This document shows positions 36,028 to 43,532 of a DNA stretch of 64,000 nucleotides, piece by piece. Each line of letters starts with the position of its first letter. The first letter of the stretch is position 1. The notes under the pieces were generated by a model. The model saw only the letters and a list, made by a program, of their open reading frames with translations. It was not told the DNA's origin and searched no databases. A program made the position numbers and the translations under genes. Source of the stretch: Telluribacter humicola (GTDB taxonomy: Bacteria > Bacteroidota > Bacteroidia > Cytophagales > Spirosomataceae); NCBI RefSeq assembly GCF_017355935.1, contig NZ_JAFIQT010000001.1, forward strand, positions 434,001-498,000. Reading direction: 5' to 3'.

Positions 36028-36669
36028 TTATTCAGGCCCTTTTTGCCTAGAGATTAGTTTGTTTTTTGTCCATCCTGCCTGCTTTATAATTACCATGAGC
36101 GGTTTTTTTTCCAGTACCCGACTAAATTCCAGATCGGTAAAGTCATAGTAAATCTGCTTGTTTTTTAAAATTACAAAAGTGCCGGGAAAGGGTACGTCCT
36201 CGTCAATTCCTGCAATTTTATCCCAGACGGCATCAAAGGGAGAGTAAAGTCCAAAAAGCTGCGCAATTCGATTATTAGCATCGTGAAGCATGGTAAAGGG
36301 CAGATTTTCCTCCCCAACTCTATTTTTTATCTGGTCCAGATTCTCAGTAGTAAATACCAGGATATTGCCTCCCGATTCACGAATGTCCCTGAATACGTCT
36401 TTCAAGCTTTCCAGGTGTCTCTGTCCGTAACTTTTCCAGTCTGGGCTATAAAAACTAATCACCAACGGGCCGGAATTGACCATCCCATGCAAGTGAGTAC
36501 CCAGGGACTCGTCGAATGCGCAGGTGAAGTTTTGCCATATCCCCTGTTCAACCGAAAGCCTTATATTCGGGACAGAGTCGGTCTGAGTGAGTGGATTTAC
36601 CTTTCTTTGATTTTTGTTGGTGGTGCTAACGGAATAATCACCACCAATCCTATTATTCATTGTCTTCAT
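36028..36669 (-). CDS. Peroxiredoxin-like protein lacking the catalytic cysteines
   Basis: The 213-residue protein has the layout of the AhpC/TSA PRX-like2 group: an opening PNIRLSVEQG strand, then GPLVISFYSPDWKSYGQRHLESL, then VFTTENLDQIKNR and LHDANNRIAQLFGLY. In active members the WCPYC motif follows the FY strand. Here the two Cys positions are Lys79 and Gly82, so thiol peroxidase activity is unlikely. The only Cys (residue 50) lies in a non-standard place. There is no signal peptide. The start could be ATG 36669 or ATG 36660. It stands alone 154 bp upstream of the sigma gene. Its role is unknown. Confidence 0.75.
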   Translation of the reverse strand: MKTMNNRIGGDYSVSTTNKNQRKVNPLTQTDSVPNIRLSVEQGIWQNFTCAFDESLGTHLHGMVNSGPLVISFYSPDWKSYGQRHLESLKDVFRDIRESGGNILVFTTENLDQIKNRVGEENLPFTMLHDANNRIAQLFGLYSPFDAVWDKIAGIDEDVPFPGTFVILKNKQIYYDFTDLEFSRVLEKKPLMVIIKQAGWTKNKLISRQKGPE

Positions 36670-37173
36670 TTGAATAGATTTAACTAGGTAAATGACTGCA
36701 ACATTTCTTTTTCAAATAAAAAGTAGAAGCACCGCTTCCAAGCTTAGTAGTAGGTAGTCGGCCACCAATAATCGCTTTCCAATTTCCGGGTTCAACTTCT
36801 GGTAATGCCTGCCCCGGCCCACACTTTCTAGCACCAGCTTCGTACTTCCTTTGATTCCTGCCTGCTTTTTCAAATATATATAAATCTATATAGTCTATAA
36901 AATAAGTATACTTAAAGATTTAAAGAATAAATTCTTTTCTTTTCTTAGTGCAAAAAAGGCTAAGGAAAATTTAATATTTCAGAAGATATTCCGGCCCTGA
37001 AATCCAGACAAAGTACTAGGATTTCTTGGGAGTCAGTTCCAAAAATTTACTAATTGATATTTTGAGGCATTTATTACCAAACGAAAAAGCCCCAAGTCGG
37101 TAAAGTTCAGACCCATACTTATCAAAACAGTAATATTCCCTGCGGATACACTTTTGTTCCTAAATTCTCTTCC
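36670..37173. other. AT-rich intergenic region between divergent genes
   Basis: These 504 bp contain no ORF I can support, no tRNA and no clear hairpin. They should hold divergent promoters for the peroxiredoxin-like gene and the Nramp-like gene, but I cannot assign them. Confidence 0.5.
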
Positions 37174-38499
37174 ATGATCCCTCAACTTGACCCTCCTAAA
37201 ACAATTACTGGACAACTACGCTATCTGGGTCCTGGCTTTATTATGTCGGCGGCTATAGTGGGTTCCGGCGAGCTGATCGCTACGACTACGCTGGGTGCCA
37301 AGGCGGGATTTGTGACGTTCTGGGTGATTATTGTGAGTTGTCTGGTGAAGGTGGCTCTGCAGCTGGAATTCGGCAAGAATGCTATCTACACGGGTACCTT
37401 TACGATGTACAATTTTAACCGGTTACCCGGTGCCCGCTGGCGGGGTACCCACTGGAGCCTGTGGCTGTGGCTGTCGCTGCAGGGGCTGAAGCTGTTGCAG
37501 GTAGGTGGTATCGTGGGCGGCGTGGCCATCGTACTGAACATGGCTTTTCCGGGCGTATCCGTCAATATATGGGCGCTGCTTTCAGCTCTGATCACGGCCC
37601 TGCTGGTGTACCGGGGTTACTATAAGCCCATTGAGAAAGGTTCGCTGGTGATGATCGTGCTGTTTTCGACGGTTGTGCTGGTTTCGCTGGCACTCCTTCA
37701 GGGTACCGCCTTTGCGATACGGTGGGAGGATATTCAGGAAGGAATCAGTTTTAATTTACCGCCCGAAGCCGTAGCGGTGGCCTTTGGTGCATTTGGGATT
37801 ACGGGGGTAGGCGGCGACGAGATCATGTACTACAACTACTGGTGCATCGAGAAAGGCTACGCCGCCTACACCGGCCCCAACGACGGGAGTGCCGCCTGGG
37901 CCGAGCGCGCCAAAGGCTGGATCCGGGTTATGTACCTGGATGCTATCCTGTCGATGGTGGTATATACCGTTGTGACAGCGGCATTTTACCTGTTAGGCGC
38001 AGCCGTGTTGCACCGCAGCGGTGAAGTACCCGAAGGCTACCGGATGATTGGCGTATTGTCACGAATATTTACTGAAACGCTAGGCCCCTGGGCCGAAACG
38101 CTGTTTTTGGTAGGTGCTTTTACGGCTCTATACTCCACGCTATTTACGGCTACAGCCAGTTGGGCGCGGGTATATGGTGATGCCTTCGGGCAACTGGGCT
38201 GGCTTCGCTTTGAAACCGTTGAAGAACGTCGCCGTTCCATCGCTATCTTTTCCTGGATCTTCCCCTTTGCGTGGTGCGTTTTCTTCCTGTTCTTCCAGTC
38301 ACCCGTCATGATGGTCATCCTGGGTGGTATTGCTACCTCAGTCCTCCTGATCCTGATTGTGTGGGTGGCGTGGGTGTACCGTTACCGCGAGTTACCAAAG
38401 GCTCTAGTGCCTTCGCGGCTGTATGATGTATTTTTCTGGATCAGCGTGGCCTCTATTTTGGTCGTAAGTGGCTATGGCGTATGGCAAGTGATGAGGTAG
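37174..38499 (+). CDS. Nramp-related divalent cation transporter
   Basis: The 441-residue polytopic membrane protein has about 11 segments and a recognisable Nramp N-terminus (LRYLGPGFIMSAAIVGSGELIATTTLGAKAGF). The canonical metal-binding DPGN motif of segment 1 is replaced by VGSGE, and the M-P-H motif of segment 6 is replaced in FGAFGITGVGGDEIMYYNYW. It therefore belongs to a divergent branch, and Mn/Fe transport should not be assumed. The last 33 codons contain a 51-bp stretch that is repeated exactly at 42401-42451. The gene is convergent with the AT-rich block that begins 6 bp later. Confidence 0.85.
   Translation: MIPQLDPPKTITGQLRYLGPGFIMSAAIVGSGELIATTTLGAKAGFVTFWVIIVSCLVKVALQLEFGKNAIYTGTFTMYNFNRLPGARWRGTHWSLWLWLSLQGLKLLQVGGIVGGVAIVLNMAFPGVSVNIWALLSALITALLVYRGYYKPIEKGSLVMIVLFSTVVLVSLALLQGTAFAIRWEDIQEGISFNLPPEAVAVAFGAFGITGVGGDEIMYYNYWCIEKGYAAYTGPNDGSAAWAERAKGWIRVMYLDAILSMVVYTVVTAAFYLLGAAVLHRSGEVPEGYRMIGVLSRIFTETLGPWAETLFLVGAFTALYSTLFTATASWARVYGDAFGQLGWLRFETVEERRRSIAIFSWIFPFAWCVFFLFFQSPVMMVILGGIATSVLLILIVWVAWVYRYRELPKALVPSRLYDVFFWISVASILVVSGYGVWQVMR
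38400..38499 (+). repeat. Left direct repeat: 3' end of the Nramp-like gene
   Basis: Bases 38400-38450 are identical to 42401-42451. The rest of the gene end (38451-38499) matches the second copy mainly at protein level, with several synonymous changes. Confidence 0.9.
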
Positions 38500-38505
38500 T
38501 AAATA

Positions 38506-39345
38506 CTATTGCTTATGGGTGGGGGGAGTAATTTCTACTTTCCAGAAGGCGTTAATCAGGTCATTAATCGAACGGGATTTGGCCACATCTTTCAGAATAG
38601 CCTTCCATTCGTGTAATAAGATAACAACCAGATTTTGTGAAGCAATAGGCGTTGTTAAGCCATACACAGGAGGCTCCGATTCCTCCTCAAATGTGCCGAA
38701 CATTCTATCCCAAATAATAAATATAGAACCGTAATTTTTGTCTATATAGATAGGCTGTGAGCCATGATGGGCTCTGTGATGAGAAGGTGTAACGAAGATG
38801 TACTCAACCACTTTTCCTAGTTTACCTACTAGTTCGGTATGGCAGAAGAAGCTATAAATGCTTGAAAGAGAGCCCAACGAAATGATAATCAATGGATGGA
38901 AACCTAAAATAGGTAACCAGGCATCAAATAGAAAAGAGCCGGTCAGGGTAACGAATATGGACGTTCTGAAATTAGTGGAAAGGCGAAATTCTTCGGAAGA
39001 GTGATGTACTACATGAGCTGCCCAAAACCAGCGAATGGTATGAGAGAAACGGTGCATACAGTATTTGCAGAAGTCGTACAGAATAAGCGCTATAAGCCAT
39101 ACCCAGACATCATACTGGAAGGTGTATATACGATGCTCGTAAACGAAAAAATAAACCCCCAATACCAGAATTTTTGTAAAGCCGCTTACGCCTATACTTA
39201 AAGCGAAAATAGCCAGGTTATTTCTGGTGTCTTTTGAAAATAACTCTTTTTTATGCTCTTTAAATAAGAAATAGTTTTCGACGAAAATAAAAAGAACATA
39301 GAGAGGTAATGCATATCGTAGTATGTGGAATGGAGGTACAAGCAT
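38506..39345 (-). CDS. Sterol desaturase/fatty acid hydroxylase superfamily protein
   Basis: The 279-residue integral membrane di-iron enzyme has the histidine clusters of the family: HRFSH near residue 98, HVVHH near residue 112, and HHRAHH near residue 190, plus the lone His in FFCHTEL. About four membrane segments precede and separate them. Such enzymes hydroxylate or desaturate lipids, using O2. It is the last gene of the AT-rich minus-strand block after a methyltransferase and two glycosyltransferase genes, so a lipid or lipid-linked glycan is a plausible target. It ends 6 bp from the Nramp-like stop with no visible terminator. Confidence 0.87.
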   Translation of the reverse strand: MLVPPFHILRYALPLYVLFIFVENYFLFKEHKKELFSKDTRNNLAIFALSIGVSGFTKILVLGVYFFVYEHRIYTFQYDVWVWLIALILYDFCKYCMHRFSHTIRWFWAAHVVHHSSEEFRLSTNFRTSIFVTLTGSFLFDAWLPILGFHPLIIISLGSLSSIYSFFCHTELVGKLGKVVEYIFVTPSHHRAHHGSQPIYIDKNYGSIFIIWDRMFGTFEEESEPPVYGLTTPIASQNLVVILLHEWKAILKDVAKSRSINDLINAFWKVEITPPTHKQ

Positions 39346-39361
39346 ACAGGATCGTCGAGTT

Positions 39362-40240
39362 TTATTTTCTTCCTTCTAAGAAAAGAGAGGGTTCAAAAGC
39401 ATAATCTCCGTGTGTAGACTGATCAAAGTTGTACTTGCTCCAGTCAGTAATATCAGAGGTATTATAGTCTTTGATTTGAATGGCTTCAAAACTGGCTTCA
39501 GACATGAGCTGACTCAGTGAAACATTATCGTACACCCAAGCTTCGCGCTCCTGCCACCAGTAAAGAGGCGTTTTGGTTAGTCGTACCAATAGCTTACGAA
39601 GGGCAGCCCCTAGGATTTTTTTAATCCAGAATCCAAAGCTAGCGCGCTGGCCGTTGAAGTAGGTACGCTTCCATCCATTGTCCTTATAAATCTCTACTTT
39701 GGGGTCAAATATGTAGTCCATCGTATCTCCAAACAGATATTTTAGCTGAGAGTTGTCTCTGTATCCACTGTTGTACGCTTCGGCCATTCGCCCTCCTGAT
39801 TTGGTCCGGGCTAGTTGGTCAACTAAGGTAAGACTCCCCCAATAATACGCCATATAGTTCTTAATAGAGTTGTCGGCTGTATAAGCTTCAAGGTTCCGCA
39901 AATACTCTTTTGCCTTCAACACTAAGTCAGGTGTTGAAAGGCGGCAAATACCTCCGGGCTTCAAAACCCGGTGCAACTCTTTCAGGAAAAATATATTTTC
40001 CTCAATAGTTAAATGTTCGCAGACATGGTAAGCATAAATAGATGTAAAGCTATTATCAGCAAAAGGAAGTGGACTCCGTAGTGTAGAATTGATTAGTTGT
40101 GGCTCGTCAGGGTAGGGTAACCTTGCGAATCGAACAACAAACCAATCTTTTACTAAGCTTCTTTTAATGGGATTGTCCAAAAAACCTTCCATACGAAACA
40201 GAAGTAGCTTTTCAGAAAACGGAGTCAATAATTTTGACAT
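39362..40240 (-). CDS. Class I SAM-dependent methyltransferase
   Basis: The 292-residue protein has methyltransferase features of the type-11 group: DNSFTSIYAYHVCEHLTIEEN (post-II region) and ELHRVLKPGGICRLSTPDL (motif III, LKPGG). The first SAM-binding glycine motif is weak, and the N-terminal strand region is unusual in that it starts directly with a short segment. C-terminal HIS-poor sequence GFEAIQIKDYN-like (ASFEAIQIKDYN) is also typical of the family. It overlaps the upstream glycosyltransferase gene by 16 bp and precedes the desaturase-like gene by 16 bp, so it belongs to the same operon. Confidence 0.82.
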   Translation of the reverse strand: MSKLLTPFSEKLLLFRMEGFLDNPIKRSLVKDWFVVRFARLPYPDEPQLINSTLRSPLPFADNSFTSIYAYHVCEHLTIEENIFFLKELHRVLKPGGICRLSTPDLVLKAKEYLRNLEAYTADNSIKNYMAYYWGSLTLVDQLARTKSGGRMAEAYNSGYRDNSQLKYLFGDTMDYIFDPKVEIYKDNGWKRTYFNGQRASFGFWIKKILGAALRKLLVRLTKTPLYWWQEREAWVYDNVSLSQLMSEASFEAIQIKDYNTSDITDWSKYNFDQSTHGDYAFEPSLFLEGRK

Positions 40241-41418
40241 ATCCTTACAAAATCTGAGGTGAATTTTTTTAAGTTATTAGTATAGTTCTCGTATAAACCT
40301 TCCTCATTAGGACTAGCGACTTTGGAGTTTAAGACTGACCAGTTCTGGATAATTTTATTGGCCAGGTCTTTGGCAGAATGAGGATCAAAAAAGATCATGT
40401 TTCTGTTTTGATGCTCATGATGCATCGGGATATCTGATAGAAAAATGGTTTTATCCAATGAGCGACAATCTTCCACAAGGGCGCTCCAGCCTTCAAAGAA
40501 TGAAGGCTGCACCACCGCCATCGCCGCCCGCATCAATTGTACCTGATCTTGCCGTGGTATAAGTCCAAGTTCGTAAATGTATGGCTGAAGGTTCGCTTGA
40601 GTTATATAGTTCCGTAGAGTCTGTGCATAAGAGGGAAAGCGCGGGTCTGAGGGGAGCCCGGTACACACCAGAGATATATCTTTAACTCCCATTTTGAGTA
40701 GCAGCTCCAGGGCCTGGAAGACCACAAGATGGTTTTTGTGTTTCCACCATTGACTCGGAAGGATCAGAAACTTGGGAGGCAGGTTGTACTTAGCCAGATA
40801 GGGTTGCACATCCACCTTATTCCAGTCTTTGCCGAGCCACATGGTAAATGGCAGGACTCTTATTTTAGAGGCTACTTCGGGAACTAACCTGATTGCATCC
40901 CTCCGGCTATGTTCATTGCTCACGACAAGTACGTCAGCTAAGGCGGCTATTTTCTTAAGCTGACGATAGCGATAGCGTATATCATAGGCACTGAAATACT
41001 CAGGAAAGTGGACCTGTTGGAAATCGGCAACCCAACAGATTTGCCGTACGGGAGAGTTTTTGACTAATAATTCATTGGCAGGAAAGATACTATCAATGCT
41101 TTGCTCAACGAACCATTTTTGTAAACGATCCTGAGGCCAGTGGAACTGGAGCTTTTGGAGTTTTTTTAAAAATTGATATGATTTATAGGCAAGCGGCCAG
41201 GACTTTCCGTAGTAAAAGTCGAAGTACTTAATCGTCTTCAGATACCCCTGAACTTCTTTATAATCTGATTGCTGATGGAAGTCCTGATGTAAGAATAAAT
41301 GAAACTCCATCTTTTGGTCAGCATCCAGGAGGTTATTGCCCATAATAAGGCTTTGGCTGTACTGCACACCAGCTATCCACGACTTATTCCCATTACCTAT
41401 CAGACCAACTTTATTCAT
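40225..41418 (-). CDS. Glycosyltransferase family 4-like protein (GT-B)
   Basis: The 397-residue protein has a GT-B pattern. The C-terminal half shows KFLILPSQWWKHKNHLVVFQALELL, SLVCTGLPSDPR, YELGLIPRQDQVQLMRAAMAVVQPSFFEGWSALVEDC (the E-x7-E-like nucleotide-sugar region, with FFEGWS in place of the common PSxxEGFG). The N-terminal half (VGLIGNGNKSWIAGVQYSQSL) matches the acceptor domain. It has no membrane segment. It overlaps neighbours by 16 bp and 8 bp in an operon. Codon use is visibly more AT-rich than in flanking genes. Confidence 0.85.
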   Translation of the reverse strand: MNKVGLIGNGNKSWIAGVQYSQSLIMGNNLLDADQKMEFHLFLHQDFHQQSDYKEVQGYLKTIKYFDFYYGKSWPLAYKSYQFLKKLQKLQFHWPQDRLQKWFVEQSIDSIFPANELLVKNSPVRQICWVADFQQVHFPEYFSAYDIRYRYRQLKKIAALADVLVVSNEHSRRDAIRLVPEVASKIRVLPFTMWLGKDWNKVDVQPYLAKYNLPPKFLILPSQWWKHKNHLVVFQALELLLKMGVKDISLVCTGLPSDPRFPSYAQTLRNYITQANLQPYIYELGLIPRQDQVQLMRAAMAVVQPSFFEGWSALVEDCRSLDKTIFLSDIPMHHEHQNRNMIFFDPHSAKDLANKIIQNWSVLNSKVASPNEEGLYENYTNNLKKFTSDFVRICQNY

Positions 41419-42184
41419 GCATTAAGGGAGTAGTAAAGGAAGCCCCTGTTGTATGGCCCATTTGCCGGAACGTATACATTATCCAAAGTGCTGTCCTGAC
41501 CAACTTATTAAGTAGGGTACCAATAAACATGCCATAGAGCTTGATCCTTATAGCCTCGCATTCAGCCCAGGCTAAATCAGGATTTTTCCCCGAAAAACCA
41601 GTTTCATTGAAATTGGCAATAATAGTAGGAACAGTTTTGAGACGGTACCTTTTTAGGAATAGATTTAAGGTAAGTTCGTAATCAGAGGCTATTATGTACT
41701 TTTCATCATAGGTGAAGCGATCGAAGACTGTCCGATGATAAAAAGTAGCCTGATGATGTAAACTATGAAAAAGCCACTGAGTATGGGGGCGAGGCCAAAA
41801 CTTCTTACCGGAAGGTTGATTGATAACAGCTCCTGATATGTAATCATACTTTTGATGATTCAACAGCGGAGCTATCTGTTCTAATACGTAAGGAGTATAC
41901 AAAGAGTCATCACAGCCTATGAAATACAGCCAGTCCCCCGTTGCCATTTTAATGCCTTCGTTGAGTGCGGCATAGATCTTGACTCCTTTTATTTGTTTTA
42001 GCTGGGTAACTACATTAGCGTTTTGAGCCAATAGGTCAAGAGTCTTGTCAGTACTTCCTCCTTCAATAATGATCAGTTCATAATGGAGATAGGATTGCGT
42101 AGCAACACTTTGTAAAAAGTGATGAAGCGTTTTTTCTCCATTCAAAACTGTAACTATAATCGAAATAAAGGGGGGCTTAGTCAT
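41411..42184 (-). CDS. Glycosyltransferase family 2
   Basis: The GT-A enzyme of about 257 residues begins FISIIVTVLNGEKTLHHFLQSV, followed by ELIIIEGGSTDKTLDLL and the DDSLY acidic motif (YFIGCDDSLY) that binds the metal-nucleotide. It resembles the WcaA/colanic-acid-type GT2 enzymes. The frame is open to ATG 42229, but ATG 42184 places the first strand at the usual distance, so I prefer that start. It is the first gene of the AT-rich operon and overlaps the next gene by 8 bp. Confidence 0.85.
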   Translation of the reverse strand: MTKPPFISIIVTVLNGEKTLHHFLQSVATQSYLHYELIIIEGGSTDKTLDLLAQNANVVTQLKQIKGVKIYAALNEGIKMATGDWLYFIGCDDSLYTPYVLEQIAPLLNHQKYDYISGAVINQPSGKKFWPRPHTQWLFHSLHHQATFYHRTVFDRFTYDEKYIIASDYELTLNLFLKRYRLKTVPTIIANFNETGFSGKNPDLAWAECEAIRIKLYGMFIGTLLNKLVRTALWIMYTFRQMGHTTGASFTTPLMHE

Positions 42185-42400
42185 ATTATCTACAAAGTAA
42201 ATACATATTGGCCTTTCTTTTTTGATCATGTTTTCGTTTTGAATAGAGCTTTGGGGTATTTACTTACAAGCCTTCAAACCCAGAAGCAAAAGCAAGCTCA
42301 GTGGTACACCTTACTGATTCCTATTAGCCTGACAATCAAACAAGTTCTGAATGCAAAGCGCAAGCAGAATTAAGGTGGGTGTGTAGCAGTTGCCTTATGA

Positions 42401-42497
42401 GGCTCTAGTGCCTTCGCGGCTGTATGATGTATTTTTCTGGATCAGCGTGGCGTCTATTCTGCTGGTAAGTTCATATGGGGTGTGGCAGGTAGTATGA
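42401..42497 (+). pseudogene. Detached 3'-end copy of the Nramp-like gene
   Basis: From 42402 the frame reads ALVPSRLYDVFFWISVAS, then ILLVSSYGVWQVV and TGA at 42495-42497. The first 51 bp (42401-42451) are identical to 38400-38450. After that, differences are mostly at third codon positions (GCC to GCG, GGC to GGG, CAA to CAG), so it is the end of a second allele or paralog rather than random decay. There is no upstream coding part. It marks the right boundary of the AT-rich block. Confidence 0.9.
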
Positions 42498-42990
42498 TAG
42501 TTTGTATAAGCTGATAAAAGAGTTGTACTTTAATTTGAGTGGTATATTATTCAGCTATAAATAAATGCTTTTTTGCCTCCATTAGTAGATGCTCTCTCTA
42601 CGAATCATATCAGTATAGTACTGTAAAAGAAGCCCAAAGGAAGCTTCTCCCGGGTTCTTGCTTTACTTTTTTAAATATACTGAGGTAAATTAGTATAATA
42701 AGGGATTAAAATATAATTTAGTGCTGACTGTCAGATAACCAGGCCTGGACTTCTGCTTTTGCCTACCCACTGAACTTCTCAAAAGTACCCGCATCTTACG
42801 TATTGCCACAAATCCTGTGGATTTCTTGATTCAATTTCATTAAAACGACATTGTGCAGCAGTCACATACGTCGCTTTACGTAACGCCACGCCCTACGCGA
42901 CAGGTTGGTCATTACACGCTATCGTAATGGCCTATGCTGTACTTTTTGTTAGCTCCCTATTAAGTCTGTTATCATTTTAACCCTTTATTT
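42498..42990. other. AT-rich intergenic region after the duplicated gene end
   Basis: These 493 bp hold no supported ORF. There are small imperfect hairpins (for example around 42628) and an AT-rich part near 42660-42720. I see no integrase remnant, tRNA or long repeat. The promoter of the gene at 42991 should lie in its right end. Confidence 0.5.
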
Positions 42991-43497
42991 ATGCGTAGAA
43001 AGAGGATTGTTATCCCACTCTTACTTAGCTTAAGTGTACCTGGCTTAGCGATAAGTCAAAGCTTAAGCCCGGAAGTAATTGCAGTTGGCGGAAGTATTGA
43101 TAAGAATGAAAACCTGTCACTTGAGTGGACCTTAGGGGAGTCGGCCGTAGAGACGGTTGGGCTGCCGGAACGCTTCTATACACAAGGTTTTCATCAACCC
43201 ATGCTCCTGGTTGAGGCGTTACCTGATGAGGCCGTATCCCTTCATCGTGTTGAGGTATATCCTAATCCGGTCAGCTCAATACTGACTGTAAAGATTGAGT
43301 CAGGAGAAAGTGTGTCTGCTCCACTAAAGCTAAGCCTGATTGACGTGACTGGTACATCGTTACTGAATAAGGCCGCCAGCGCTCCTACCGAAACCCTGCA
43401 ACTAGACCTTAAACAGGCCCCTGCCGGTATGTATATGCTTCAGGTCATTACTGCCGAAGGCCAACCTGTCCGGGTGTTCAAAATCGTCAAGCAATAA
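42991..43497 (+). CDS. Short T9SS-sorted secreted protein
   Basis: The 168-residue product has a signal peptide (RRKRIVIPLLLSLSVPGLAISQS) and a short N-terminal part with the pattern VIAVGGSIDKNENLSLEWTLGESAVET ... FYTQGFHQP, which recurs in small Bacteroidota secreted proteins. The last ~80 residues are a type A T9SS sorting domain (VEVYPNPVSSILTVKI ... APAGMYMLQVIT). It lies 35 bp upstream of the large fibre-like protein gene and is probably co-transcribed. I do not recognise a biochemical function; a role as surface partner or anchor for its neighbour is inference. Confidence 0.8.
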   Translation: MRRKRIVIPLLLSLSVPGLAISQSLSPEVIAVGGSIDKNENLSLEWTLGESAVETVGLPERFYTQGFHQPMLLVEALPDEAVSLHRVEVYPNPVSSILTVKIESGESVSAPLKLSLIDVTGTSLLNKAASAPTETLQLDLKQAPAGMYMLQVITAEGQPVRVFKIVKQ

Positions 43498-43532
43498 TAA
43501 GTCGTAACTCCACACTCTTAATTTCTATTTAT

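Noticed and set aside
42119-42373. 84-residue plus-strand frame at the start of the GT2 gene
   Set aside because: It overlaps the start of a supported gene and is low-complexity with no known domain.
42498-42990. Search for an integrase or attachment tRNA near the AT-rich block
   Set aside because: No integrase frame and no tRNA-like sequence were found, so the mechanism of insertion is left open.
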